Positions 17,892 to 26,275 of a stretch of 43,612 nucleotides of DNA are shown in pieces. The translations under genes and the position numbers were made by a program. Location: positions 1 to 43,612 of the forward strand of contig JAIYAX010000003.1 in assembly GCA_027488815.1 (NCBI GenBank), in the 5' to 3' direction. The stretch's first letter is position 1; each line of letters begins with the position of its first letter. Under the pieces are notes generated by a model, which ran no database searches, was not told the origin of the DNA, and saw only the letters and a list, made by a program, of their open reading frames with translations. The DNA is from Cytophagaceae bacterium. Its GTDB lineage: Bacteria; Bacteroidota; Bacteroidia; Cytophagales; JAIYAX01.

Positions 17892-18953
17892 TTAAGGAAT
17901 GTAAGAGAGCTTGACCGGGAAGCGCTTGTCCACCATGCCCAGTGAACTACAGGCTTTTTGAGAAAGTTTGATGATCAGTTTTGTATTCGCACCTGTATCG
18001 GGGAGCTTTCCGATCACCCTGACAAAAACCATGTGACCATTCATTTCATTTTCCACCTGAATGATCGTTCCCATCGGAGCGGTTCGATGCAAGGCAAGGT
18101 AGCGTTGGTGATCTGGGCCTTCTGCAATCACCTCGGCCATCCCTTCTTCCTGGATCTTTTTAAAATCCGTTTTTCGCTTTTGACTCATGTTTTCCTTTGT
18201 CACAGGACTGTAGGAACTTGATGGATCCGTTTCCTGATTAGGGTCAACCAATAAGCTCATATCAACAGGAGCCTTGCCGGTGTCTTTGATGACCGTAATG
18301 CCCGTAGGTTCAGGCTTACTTTCTTTTTCTTTGACATTGGCAGAGGTTTGATCCAGGCTTGTGGTGTCTGTTTTTATAGAGGGCTTGGCTTCAGCAGGGG
18401 GTTCTTTGCTCGGAGCTACGGATTCAACCGGCTTAGTTTCAGTTTTTTTTGTTTTCAGACTGTCAGGTGGGAGCTTGCTTGGTTTTTGTTCAGCATTCCC
18501 GGGCTTGACCTGAAGCAGTTGGCCGGTAGAAATCTCATTGGATTTCAAATTGTTCCATTCCTTTACTTGATCAACACTTATGCTGTATCGACGTGCAATG
18601 CTGTACAGAGTCTCTCCGGGCTTTACTTCATGGCCATCAATTTGGGTTGGAATAACTGGCTTAGGTTGTGCCGGGCTGACTGCAACATTGACTTGCTTGG
18701 CGTTGGCCAAAGGTATTTTAATCACAGTGCCAATAGTGAGCCCACCGCTAAGCCCTCCGTTGCTGTTTTTAATTTCGTCCATTGATGACTTGTACCGTCT
18801 TGACAAGCCATAAAGAGTCTCCCCTTGCTCCACTTGATGTATCACATAAAGCCGGTCTCCTTCACTTTCGATACGTAACGAGTCGTTCGCATAAACGTGC
18901 ATTGTTGCCAGAAGCATGAGCACTCCCAGCTTAAAGCCAAATCGGGAGATCAT
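17892..18953 (-). CDS. LysM / double-psi beta-barrel periplasmic protein
   Basis: The 353-residue protein has a signal peptide (residues 1-22), a LysM domain (HQVEQGETLYGLSRRY near residue 42), a second LysM (HEVKPGETLYSIARRY near residue 110), a low-complexity Pro/Lys/Thr linker of about 110 residues, and a C-terminal RlpA-like barrel (ALHRTAPMGTIIQVEN, then GKLPDTG). LysM binds peptidoglycan; RlpA-type barrels sometimes cleave it, but I cannot confirm catalytic residues here. I chose ATG 18953 because it overlaps the TGA of the upstream gene as ATGA and gives a clean signal peptide. Confidence 0.87.
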   Translation of the reverse strand: MISRFGFKLGVLMLLATMHVYANDSLRIESEGDRLYVIHQVEQGETLYGLSRRYKSSMDEIKNSNGGLSGGLTIGTVIKIPLANAKQVNVAVSPAQPKPVIPTQIDGHEVKPGETLYSIARRYSISVDQVKEWNNLKSNEISTGQLLQVKPGNAEQKPSKLPPDSLKTKKTETKPVESVAPSKEPPAEAKPSIKTDTTSLDQTSANVKEKESKPEPTGITVIKDTGKAPVDMSLLVDPNQETDPSSSYSPVTKENMSQKRKTDFKKIQEEGMAEVIAEGPDHQRYLALHRTAPMGTIIQVENEMNGHMVFVRVIGKLPDTGANTKLIIKLSQKACSSLGMVDKRFPVKLSYIP

Positions 18954-19723
18954 TTGTAAACCCTCAGGTCGGTATTTTCGCATACCATGAAAAGATAATC
19001 ATTTGCCACAAAAAAAGTATCTCTTCCCATCCCTTGCCGATCCCTTGCAAGTATAAATTTATCAACATTTGAGCCTGAGGCCTCAAATACACCAAGCTGA
19101 TGAATGTAGCCTGAGGTTTTTTTTTCATACCAGGCAATTAAAATAAGGTTTTTCCACTCCAGGTAGTCGATGGCCAGAGAGGCCTCCTGACCTGTTTGCT
19201 GAAAAAGGAAGTTGCTCACTTCTTCAAAGTATGGGTGTGCCTGAGGATAATGTTCCGGAAAAAGGCGTTCATCCATCGGTTCCTCTGAGTTTGCAATATC
19301 CGGTTCTGGAACGGGTTCACCACTGCTCAAGTTAAGCCTATGACGTTGGCCAGTCTCATCTGTAACTTCGATAACATGACCCATCAGGCGTTGAAAACTT
19401 AACTCAGGTCGTTTCCAGATGATGTGACTTAGGTTCCCTACAGCAATCCCCTTGAAAACCGGGCTGTTCTGAGCTCTTTCCAGATGAAAAACCAGCCATT
19501 CCTCTTTCATGGCTGCTAGTCCTCCATACCAATCAATCCCGGGGTTTTGAGCTATTGGAATTGAATTTTCGATCATAGCAAGAGAAATGGACACGAAAGA
19601 TAAACTCCTGGTGTTCTCATTTCTTTCTTCAATGAGCATTTGGGTGCCCTGATCGCCCCATAAAATTCTCCATAGTTTACCTGTACATTTGTATTGAAAC
19701 ACCAAACGAAGTGGAGAATTCAT
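18950..19723 (-). CDS. Probable DUF4905 family protein
   Basis: The 257-residue soluble protein has repeated short beta-strand stretches with Trp residues (KLWRILWGD, NLSHIIWKRPELSFQRL), consistent with a beta-propeller-like fold, and resembles DUF4905 proteins of Bacteroidota; the match is from memory. No signal peptide is visible. The open frame continues to 19930, but residues upstream of 19723 are antisense to the nfeD-like gene and look like noise. ATG 19723 overlaps the start codon of the divergent gene within the palindrome CATG; an alternative in-frame ATG is at 19639. It is translationally coupled to the LysM gene by an ATGA overlap. Confidence 0.7.
   Translation of the reverse strand: MNSPLRLVFQYKCTGKLWRILWGDQGTQMLIEERNENTRSLSFVSISLAMIENSIPIAQNPGIDWYGGLAAMKEEWLVFHLERAQNSPVFKGIAVGNLSHIIWKRPELSFQRLMGHVIEVTDETGQRHRLNLSSGEPVPEPDIANSEEPMDERLFPEHYPQAHPYFEEVSNFLFQQTGQEASLAIDYLEWKNLILIAWYEKKTSGYIHQLGVFEASGSNVDKFILARDRQGMGRDTFFVANDYLFMVCENTDLRVYK
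19684..19691 (+). promoter_or_regulatory. -7 element of a probable promoter for nfeD-kdsB
   Basis: TACATTTG matches TANNTTTG and lies 30 nt before the plus-strand start codon at 19722. If the divergent DUF4905-like gene starts at 19723, this promoter lies inside its coding region. I see no clear -33 TTTG. Confidence 0.5.
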
Positions 19724-21071
19724 GAAGGACATTTTGAAGGCTTGCCGCAAGATACTAAGCCTGTTGCTGCTGTGTCTATCAGGGCTGTCAATTGCACAGG
19801 AAAAAGGCAAAGAAGTGCTGGTACTTGAGATCAGGGCCGAGATAGATCCTCGAATGAGCAGATACGTTGAGTTGGCTTTGGCAGAAGCAAGCAGTAGAGA
19901 GGCAGATGCTGTGATCGTAGACATGGACACCTATGGTGGTGCAGTGGACGATGCCGACAAAATCAGAACGATGCTTTTGGAGTATGAAAAACCGGTATTT
20001 GTCTATATCAACAAAAACGCTGCTTCGGCAGGGGCACTAATCTCCATCGCCTGCGACTCGATTTACATGGAGGCCGGCTCAAACATTGGAGCAGCAACTG
20101 TTGTGACCGGAGATGGAAAAGCAGCACCCGATAAATATCAATCGTATATGCGCTCCATGATGCGCTCTACCGCTGAAGCGAATGGCCGGGACCCAAGTCT
20201 TGCTGAACAAATGGTGGATGAAAACTTGAGATTTGATACCTTGATAAAAAAAGGGAAAGTGCTAACCCTTACCACTTCAGAGGCGCTAGAAAAGGGATTT
20301 TGTGAGGGTCAGGTAGATGGTTTGGAAGACGTTCTTCTTAGAACAGGTTTTAAAGAGGCTTCTGTTTTTCGATACAAGTTGGATTGGGATGACAGGATTA
20401 TTGCCTTTTTCCTAAACCCATTTATCAGCTCGATACTTGTGCTGATCATCATAGGAGGTATTTATTATGAACTTCAGACACCGGGAATTGGCTTTCCTTT
20501 AGCTGCCTCTGTTATTGCAGCGGTACTTTATTTTACACCCTATTACCTCAATGGCCTGGCTGCCAATTGGGAGATCCTTTTGTTTTTTATCGGACTTGTT
20601 TTGCTGGGACTGGAAGTGTTTGTCATTCCAGGATTTGGCATAGCCGGGATATCAGGTCTTGTACTTTGCTCCGCTTCTCTGGTATTGGTCATGCTTAATA
20701 ACAATGACTTTGATTTCAGTTTTGTTGATAGCGGCCGGGTGCTAACTGCTTTGCTGGTTTTGTGCTCAGGCCTTTTTGGAGGTGCGCTGCTTTTGTTTTT
20801 CGGAGGGATGAGCCTCGCCAATTCGCCCTTTATGCGCAAGGTCTCTTTACAAAGCACGCAGGCTTCAGGTGAAGGGTTTACTTCCAACCAACTTTCTTCC
20901 GCCATGATCGGTAAGCGGGGGATCGCCGAAACCGGCTTGCGTCCCAGCGGTAAAGTTTCTATCGAGGGTGAATTTTACGATGCCTATTCAAGGGGTGAAT
21001 ACATTGAGAAAGGGACACAAATAGAAGTGATCGAGATGGGCTCTAACTCCCTAAAAGTCAAATCTGTATGA
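19722..21071 (+). CDS. NfeD-type membrane-bound serine protease
   Basis: NfeD proteins join a ClpP-like periplasmic serine protease to membrane helices and a C-terminal OB fold, and are thought to work with SPFH/stomatin partners on membrane quality control. In 449 residues I see a signal peptide (1-25), a ClpP-class domain with DTYGGAVDDA, a nucleophile S102 in NAASAG and the dyad lysine K138, about five membrane segments (residues 235-360), and the NfeD OB domain near the end (GKRGIAETGLRPSGKVSIEG). The catalytic pair appears intact. No SPFH gene is adjacent. It overlaps kdsB by 4 nt (ATGA). Confidence 0.92.
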   Translation: MKDILKACRKILSLLLLCLSGLSIAQEKGKEVLVLEIRAEIDPRMSRYVELALAEASSREADAVIVDMDTYGGAVDDADKIRTMLLEYEKPVFVYINKNAASAGALISIACDSIYMEAGSNIGAATVVTGDGKAAPDKYQSYMRSMMRSTAEANGRDPSLAEQMVDENLRFDTLIKKGKVLTLTTSEALEKGFCEGQVDGLEDVLLRTGFKEASVFRYKLDWDDRIIAFFLNPFISSILVLIIIGGIYYELQTPGIGFPLAASVIAAVLYFTPYYLNGLAANWEILLFFIGLVLLGLEVFVIPGFGIAGISGLVLCSASLVLVMLNNNDFDFSFVDSGRVLTALLVLCSGLFGGALLLFFGGMSLANSPFMRKVSLQSTQASGEGFTSNQLSSAMIGKRGIAETGLRPSGKVSIEGEFYDAYSRGEYIEKGTQIEVIEMGSNSLKVKSV

Positions 21072-21814
21072 ACATTATTGGGATCATCCCTGCACGCTAC
21101 GGCTCTACCCGTTTTCCGGGTAAAATGCTCACCAAAATATCCGGCAAGAGCCTGATTCAAAGGGTATGGGAACGTTGCTCACTCGCCCCATTAGAAGGAC
21201 TTTATATCGCTACTGACCATGAGGCAATTCAAACTCATGCGGAGCAATTTGGTGCTCAGGTGATCATGACCAGCATAGAGCATCCAAGTGGTACCGACCG
21301 TTGTTTTGAAGCACTAGGCAAAATTGGCGGGAAGGTTGATTATGTGATTAATATTCAAGGAGACGAGCCCTTTATTGACCCAATGCAAATCAAAGCACTG
21401 GCAGAAATTCTGGATGGGAAAACCGAGCTGGCAACCTTAATAAAAAGTGCTAAAAAAATTGACGAAGTTCTGGATCAGGCCTCAGCCAAGGTGGTGATCA
21501 ATAAAGATCAGGAAGCGATCTATTTCAGCAGGTCTCCGATTCCTTTTGTTCGTGGGCAGGCGGTCGAACACTGGCTTTCTCATGCTGACTTTTACATTCA
21601 TGTCGGGCTTTATGCCTATCGGGCAGATATTTTGAAAGCCATCAGCCATATCCCTGAAGGTAAATTAGAGTTGGCCGAAAAGCTGGAGCAATTGCGATGG
21701 CTGGAGTCCGGTTACCGGATCAAAACCGTGCTTACCGATGGAGCCAGCCTATCCGTTGACCGGCCGGAAGATGTAGCCAAAGCGGAGGATTTTGCAGCGA
21801 AATGGGGTCTTTGA
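21068..21814 (+). CDS. kdsB: 3-deoxy-manno-octulosonate cytidylyltransferase
   Basis: KdsB activates Kdo as CMP-Kdo for lipid A-core assembly, showing that this organism makes LPS or lipooligosaccharide. The 248-residue length is typical. Diagnostic segments are the nucleotide-binding IPARYGSTRFPGK (residues 6-18), NIQGDEPFID near residue 95 and SRSPIPFVR. It overlaps nfeD by 4 nt and is probably translated with it, a link with no obvious functional logic. Its TGA abuts the stop codon of convergent marC within TGATCA. Confidence 0.96.
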   Translation: MNIIGIIPARYGSTRFPGKMLTKISGKSLIQRVWERCSLAPLEGLYIATDHEAIQTHAEQFGAQVIMTSIEHPSGTDRCFEALGKIGGKVDYVINIQGDEPFIDPMQIKALAEILDGKTELATLIKSAKKIDEVLDQASAKVVINKDQEAIYFSRSPIPFVRGQAVEHWLSHADFYIHVGLYAYRADILKAISHIPEGKLELAEKLEQLRWLESGYRIKTVLTDGASLSVDRPEDVAKAEDFAAKWGL

Positions 21815-22420
21815 TCAATAGAAATAATCTTTTACCCCGGTAAGAACACTTTGCACGGCAAACGATGCCAGGATAAGTCCCATGATCTTACTTAAAACGG
21901 TCAGAATAGACTCCCCGATCTTTTTCTGGATGGACTGAGCGGATAGAAAAAGCAGACAGGCAATGGCCAATACAAACGCTGCAATACACATGGTATAAAA
22001 TTGATCCAGCAAAGGATGGGTATTGGGGTCTGTGATGATAACCACCGTCATAATCGTGGCAGGAGAAGCAAGAGAAGGCATGGCAATGGGAAATACAGTC
22101 ACGTGCCGGTAGTCTTTGATCAGGTGTTTTTCCTCTTCGGGCTTACCTTCTCCAAAAATCATAGTAAGGGCAAACAAAAAAAGAATGATGCCCCCTGAAA
22201 TTTGAAATGCATCTAATGAAATTTGCATAATGTTCATCATGCCCTGCCCGGCGGTAATGAAAAACAGCAGAATAAGAAATGCTGTGAAAGTCGAGCGGTA
22301 GGCTATTTTTCTTTTTTCCTCTTTTCCAAAATGCTTGGTTGCCTCAATGAACACAGGCACAGAACCAATAGGATCTATGACCGAAAAGAGGAAAAGGAAG
22401 GTTTTTAGGAGCTCAATCAT
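21815..22420 (-). CDS. MarC family integral membrane protein
   Basis: The 201-residue protein has six hydrophobic segments and the MarC signatures SVIDPIGSVPVFI near residue 13 and the second-half repeat FPIAMPSLASPATIMTVVI. MarC proteins are uncharacterised inner-membrane proteins once proposed as antibiotic or amino-acid exporters; the role is not established. It is the third gene of a minus-strand run with YciH and a coiled-coil protein and lies 45 nt after the latter. Confidence 0.92.
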   Translation of the reverse strand: MIELLKTFLFLFSVIDPIGSVPVFIEATKHFGKEEKRKIAYRSTFTAFLILLFFITAGQGMMNIMQISLDAFQISGGIILFLFALTMIFGEGKPEEEKHLIKDYRHVTVFPIAMPSLASPATIMTVVIITDPNTHPLLDQFYTMCIAAFVLAIACLLFLSAQSIQKKIGESILTVLSKIMGLILASFAVQSVLTGVKDYFY

Positions 22421-22465
22421 CGATGGCTCAGGTTAGGATTAGATGATCATCGTCAATTAAAGCAA

Positions 22466-22888
22466 TTATTCTTTCTCCAGAGAATGAATTTTTTCCTCCA
22501 GAAGCTTTATACCTAGTTCAAGTTTGTTTTTCACCTGATCATAGCGCTCTTTGGCTACCGTATCAAGTTCCATGAGTTTAAGGTTAAGTTCTTCCTTTTT
22601 AAGCTTCAGTTGTTCAATATCCTGCCTGATGCGGACATCGGCTGTGTCTTCGGTGCTTTTCCAGCGCTCTTCCAGTTTGCTCAGGCTTTGCTCCAAACTG
22701 TCCAGTTGGTCATCTTTCAAATCGTGGTAAGTCATTCTGGCGAGACTATCGGCACGGCTAAGCCATCGGCCAGCCTTCTCTGATACCTCACCGGTTACTT
22801 GTTTAAGGTCTTTATCCGGGAAAAAGTAATCCAGTACAAAGTAGCCGATCAAGGCGATCAGCAGCAGTTGCAGCAGTAGTTTTCTCAT
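22466..22888 (-). CDS. Membrane-anchored coiled-coil protein
   Basis: The 140-residue protein has an N-terminal membrane segment or signal anchor (LLLQLLLIALIGYFVLDYFF, residues 4-23) followed by a long charged coiled coil with heptad leucines to the C-terminus. The body is probably periplasmic. It has no recognisable family motif and no lipobox. It begins 2 nt after the YciH gene and is certainly co-transcribed with it. Function unknown. Confidence 0.78.
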   Translation of the reverse strand: MRKLLLQLLLIALIGYFVLDYFFPDKDLKQVTGEVSEKAGRWLSRADSLARMTYHDLKDDQLDSLEQSLSKLEERWKSTEDTADVRIRQDIEQLKLKKEELNLKLMELDTVAKERYDQVKNKLELGIKLLEEKIHSLEKE

Positions 22889-22890
22889 CT

Positions 22891-23232
22891 CTAGGCTCCT
22901 GCTTTTTTTGCTTTGTACCCTTGTTTTTCAAGCCATAGGATGGCCTTGTCCCTTACGTCTCCTTGAATGAGTATTTGCTGATCTTTGACCGATCCTCCTG
23001 TGCCACATTGGGACTTCAGCTGCTTGCATAGCTGTTCCAGATCAGCTGTTTTGCCAATGAAGCCTTCAATCAGGGTCACCGTTTTTCCTGCTCTTGACTT
23101 TTTGTCCAGCCAGAGTTTTAACATCTGTTTATTGGGAGCCAAGGTGTCAGGTTCCTCTGTATGATCAGTTTGGTAATGAAAGTCAGGGTTTGTTGAATAC
23201 ACTACACCTAACCGGTCTTTGGCTTTACTCAT
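22891..23232 (-). CDS. YciH/SUI1 family translation-initiation-factor-like protein
   Basis: The 113-residue protein carries the eIF1/SUI1 fold: KTVTLIEGFIGKTADLEQL, then KSQCGTGGSVKDQQILIQGD and a C-terminal WLEKQGYKAKKAG. In bacteria YciH is a non-essential eIF1 homologue, reported to affect initiation fidelity. The SUI1 part occupies the last 80 residues; the N-terminal 30 are variable. It heads a three-gene minus-strand unit and has a perfect -7 box upstream. Confidence 0.92.
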   Translation of the reverse strand: MSKAKDRLGVVYSTNPDFHYQTDHTEEPDTLAPNKQMLKLWLDKKSRAGKTVTLIEGFIGKTADLEQLCKQLKSQCGTGGSVKDQQILIQGDVRDKAILWLEKQGYKAKKAGA

Positions 23233-23251
23233 GAAGGTATCTTTTGTAGTG

Positions 23252-23259
23252 CAAATATA
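23252..23259 (-). promoter_or_regulatory. -7 element of the YciH-unit promoter
   Basis: Read on the minus strand this is TATATTTG, a full TANNTTTG match, 20 nt before the YciH start codon in the gap between divergent genes. A -33 TTTG is not obvious at the standard spacing. Confidence 0.55.
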
Positions 23260-23349
23260 GGCTTTCAGCAGCGAGGAGCTTGTCAGGAAAGTGATCCGGT
23301 GGTTTCTTTGTTACTTTGCAATTCAACCTCATTCATTATTGACCAATAT

Positions 23350-25098
23350 ATGGAGCATTTGATCAATCGGGCGCAGTTTGCCAAGGCATTGGGAATTGAC
23401 AAATACCCTATGCTTGATCACCTGCTGATGTGGCTTTCCGGCATGAATGATATCAACCGGCTGTACAACCGTAGTCAGCACAAACAGGGTTTGGAGTTTA
23501 TTGATTCTTTATTGGCCGACCTTAAAGTCAGATATGAAGTTTACCCAGAGGAGATGGCCCGCATACCCAAATCCGGCCCCTTTATTTTGGTTTCCAATCA
23601 TCCTTTTGGAGCGCTAGATGGCCTCATACTCATCCGGCTGATTGCTGAGCAGCGGCCTGACTTCATCGTGATGGCCAATTTTCTGCTTACCTATATCAAA
23701 CCGATCTCACCTTATTTTGTGGGTGTAAATCCTCTGGAGACACATCGCAGTGTTGCCAGCAGCATCACCGGTATGAAAACAGCTCTTGAGCATGTTCAGG
23801 CCGGGCACGGACTTGGGCTTTTTCCTGCAGGTGAGGTGTCAACCTATTACAAAGGCCAAAAAGGAATTTGTGACAAAGAGTGGCAGAAACCTGCTTTGAA
23901 GCTCATTCAAAAGGCTGAGGTGCCAGTCATTCCGGTTTATTTTCAAGGTAGCAACAGTTGGAGTTTTCATCTGATGGGTAAGCTTCATCCTTCTTTGCGG
24001 ACACTGAGACTCCCAGCTGAGCTTGAAAAATCAAGAAATAAAGGGATCAAGGTCAGGATCGGAAATCAGGTTTCCGTAAAAGATATTCAGTCTTTTGATG
24101 AGCCCAGCCATCTCGGCAGATACTTGAGGGCGAAAGTGTATTCCATGGGCTCGGCATTGGAGCAGCGTAAACTTTCATTGGCTCAGATTAAGTTGCCGAC
24201 CCGTCTCCGCCCCGTCATCAGCGGGCTAAGCCGGGAAGTCATCAAGGCAGAATTGGCTTCCATCAAGAACCGAAGAATCACTGTTCAACAGAGCTTTGAG
24301 CTATATCTGGCACCCAGCACTGAAATTCCAAGTGTGTTAAGAGAAATCGGTCGACTAAGGGAGCTGACTTTCAGGCAGGAAGGGGAGGGAACGAACAAGG
24401 AAATTGACCTTGACGAGTACGATGAATATTACCAGCACCTGTTCCTATGGGACAATGAAGGGGAACAACTGTGCGGTGCCTACCGGGTAGGGATGGGCAA
24501 AGACATCGTTAGGCTTTATGGAAGAAAAGGCTTTTACACCAGTAGTCTGTTTAGGATGAAAGATGGCTTTGTGCCTATTTTGGATAAATCGATCGAGCTG
24601 GGCCGATCATTCATAGTACCCGAATACCAAAATAAGCGCTTGCCTTTATTTATGCTGTGGAGAGGTATTTTATGGGTCTTGCTCAACAATCCCGAGTACA
24701 AATTCATCATCGGTCCCGTAAGCATTAGCAATGTATACTCTACGGTTTCCAAGAGCCTGATTGTTGCATTTATCAGGCAGCATTATTTTGACTATCAGTT
24801 GGCGAGGTATATCAAGCCCAAGCGGAAATACTCGTTGGATATGAAGACGTTGGATGCGGCAGCACTGTTGGAAAACTCCAGAAATGACATGAAGAAGTTG
24901 GACCGTATCATTGATGATATCGAGCCAGCCATTAAGTCTGCACCGGTTTTGCTAAAAAAGTATATCCATCAAAACGCCAAAATCATCGGGTTTAACATAG
25001 ACCCTCAATTCAGCGATGCGCTGGATGGGCTGATGATCCTGAATGTGGAAGATGTGCCGGCGGGCACCCTTGAGAACCTGAAGAGGGAGTTTGTGTAA
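23350..25098 (+). CDS. Fused PlsC-GNAT lipid acyltransferase (OlsF/GlsF type)
   Basis: The 582-residue protein joins an N-terminal PlsC-like O-acyltransferase (SNHPFGALDG with H84 and D90, then GLGLFPAGEVS) to a C-terminal OlsB-like GNAT N-acyltransferase (about residues 310-470, with WDNEGEQLCGAYRVGMG and RSFIVPEYQNKRLPLFMLWRG). Such fusions make ornithine or glycine aminolipids: the GNAT half N-acylates the amino acid with a 3-hydroxy fatty acid and the PlsC half adds the second chain. His and Asp are six apart (HX5D) rather than the classical HX4D. The longer frame from 23299 adds residues without family character; ATG 23350 fits better. Head-group identity cannot be read from sequence. 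Confidence 0.85.
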   Translation: MEHLINRAQFAKALGIDKYPMLDHLLMWLSGMNDINRLYNRSQHKQGLEFIDSLLADLKVRYEVYPEEMARIPKSGPFILVSNHPFGALDGLILIRLIAEQRPDFIVMANFLLTYIKPISPYFVGVNPLETHRSVASSITGMKTALEHVQAGHGLGLFPAGEVSTYYKGQKGICDKEWQKPALKLIQKAEVPVIPVYFQGSNSWSFHLMGKLHPSLRTLRLPAELEKSRNKGIKVRIGNQVSVKDIQSFDEPSHLGRYLRAKVYSMGSALEQRKLSLAQIKLPTRLRPVISGLSREVIKAELASIKNRRITVQQSFELYLAPSTEIPSVLREIGRLRELTFRQEGEGTNKEIDLDEYDEYYQHLFLWDNEGEQLCGAYRVGMGKDIVRLYGRKGFYTSSLFRMKDGFVPILDKSIELGRSFIVPEYQNKRLPLFMLWRGILWVLLNNPEYKFIIGPVSISNVYSTVSKSLIVAFIRQHYFDYQLARYIKPKRKYSLDMKTLDAAALLENSRNDMKKLDRIIDDIEPAIKSAPVLLKKYIHQNAKIIGFNIDPQFSDALDGLMILNVEDVPAGTLENLKREFV

Positions 25099-25100
25099 GC

Positions 25101-26261
25101 TCAGATTTTATCCAAAGCCTGCTCAAGATCACCGATAAGAATATCCACCGGCTCCAGACCCACTGCCATTCTGAACAAACCAACCGGAATTTCGTCTTTC
25201 CCATAGCTCAGGCCATGAGCGACCACCGCCGGATATTGAAGTGATTCGTAGCCTCCCCAGCTTACAGCCAATCTGAAACGTTTCAAGGCATGTGCAAAGG
25301 CCAAAGCATCTTTTTCCTGATTGCTCTTAAGTACAAGAGAGAAAAGTCCTGAAGCTCTTGACATTTGTTTTTGAGCCAGTGCATATTGAGCATGGCCTGG
25401 ATGACCGGGCCAGTAGACCGTTTCTATTTTAGGATGGCTCAACAAAAAATCTACGATTTTAGATGTGCTTTCGGATGAACGCTCCAGTCGCAGATCAAGG
25501 GTGCGAAGGCCTTTGAGCAGCAGCCATGCATTAAAAGGAGCCAAAACCCCTCCCAGCGTCATAAACTCGGACTTAAAGATCCGGCTGATATGGGCTTTGC
25601 TTGAACAAATCACTCCTGCAACCACGTCGCTATGTCCTGAATAGTACTTTGTTGCGGAATGAACTACGGTATCGATCCCCATTAAGGCAGGCTTTTGGTA
25701 CACCCCTGTACAATAGCTATTGTCGATGATCGTGTGAATTCCCAGATTTTTCGCCAAAGCAGCAACTTCGGCGATGTCCTGTAGCTCAAAAGTGAATGAA
25801 TTGGGCGACTCCAGGTAAATCAGCCGGGTATTGGGTTGGATCGCATTCTTAAAATTCTCGATTTGTGTTCCATCTACAAAAGTGGTTTGTATCCCAAACC
25901 TTGGAAGAAACTTAGTCATCAGCTTGCCTGTCCAGCTATAAGGCTTGTGAACACTTACCAAATGATCCCCATGTTTCAACACGGAAAGAACGGCTTTGGC
26001 CACTGCGGCACTTCCACTTGAGGTAAGCAACGCAGCCTCTGTGCCTTCAATGGCGGAGAGTTTATTAGCCAGTAAAGCGGTAGTCGGATTCAGTCCACGG
26101 GTGTAAAGCGGCAGTTCCTCTTCATTTTGTAAGGCATCCCGCATCGCCTGCACATTGGGGTAGGCAAAATTGGCTGTTTGCACCAGCGGTGGAACCACAC
26201 TGCCCTGATCATCAAAATCATCTTCACCCAACTGAAGCAGAATGTGACTTAAATCTTCCAT
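25101..26261 (-). CDS. Trans-sulfuration-family PLP enzyme (cystathionine gamma-synthase/lyase-like)
   Basis: The 386-residue enzyme is a Cys/Met-metabolism PLP protein. Visible are YTRGLNPTTALLANKLSAIEG (the substrate/phosphate region), the glycine-rich SSGSAAVAKA, the LESPNSF segment and the PLP lysine K205 in SATKYYSGHSD. The tetrameric fold-type I members cleave or form cystathionine, methionine or O-acyl-homoserine derivatives, and sequence alone does not separate these activities. ATG 26261 was chosen; the longer frame to 26300 overlaps miaA and starts before the enzyme's usual N-terminus. It lies 14 nt after miaA and ends 2 nt from the convergent acyltransferase. Confidence 0.88.
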   Translation of the reverse strand: MEDLSHILLQLGEDDFDDQGSVVPPLVQTANFAYPNVQAMRDALQNEEELPLYTRGLNPTTALLANKLSAIEGTEAALLTSSGSAAVAKAVLSVLKHGDHLVSVHKPYSWTGKLMTKFLPRFGIQTTFVDGTQIENFKNAIQPNTRLIYLESPNSFTFELQDIAEVAALAKNLGIHTIIDNSYCTGVYQKPALMGIDTVVHSATKYYSGHSDVVAGVICSSKAHISRIFKSEFMTLGGVLAPFNAWLLLKGLRTLDLRLERSSESTSKIVDFLLSHPKIETVYWPGHPGHAQYALAQKQMSRASGLFSLVLKSNQEKDALAFAHALKRFRLAVSWGGYESLQYPAVVAHGLSYGKDEIPVGLFRMAVGLEPVDILIGDLEQALDKI

Positions 26262-26275
26262 AGCGGCGAAAATAG

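Noticed and set aside
18348-18785. 145-residue plus-strand open frame opposite the LysM gene
   Set aside because: Lies over the low-complexity linker and LysM domains of a well-supported gene and has no family signal.
19724-19930. N-terminal extension of the DUF4905-like frame
   Set aside because: These 69 codons are antisense to the nfeD signal peptide and protease domain; the Ser-rich sequence lacks the character of the rest.
22435-22460. Palindrome around GATGATCATC as a marC-region terminator
   Set aside because: The stem is short, has no loop and is not followed by a T-tract on either strand.
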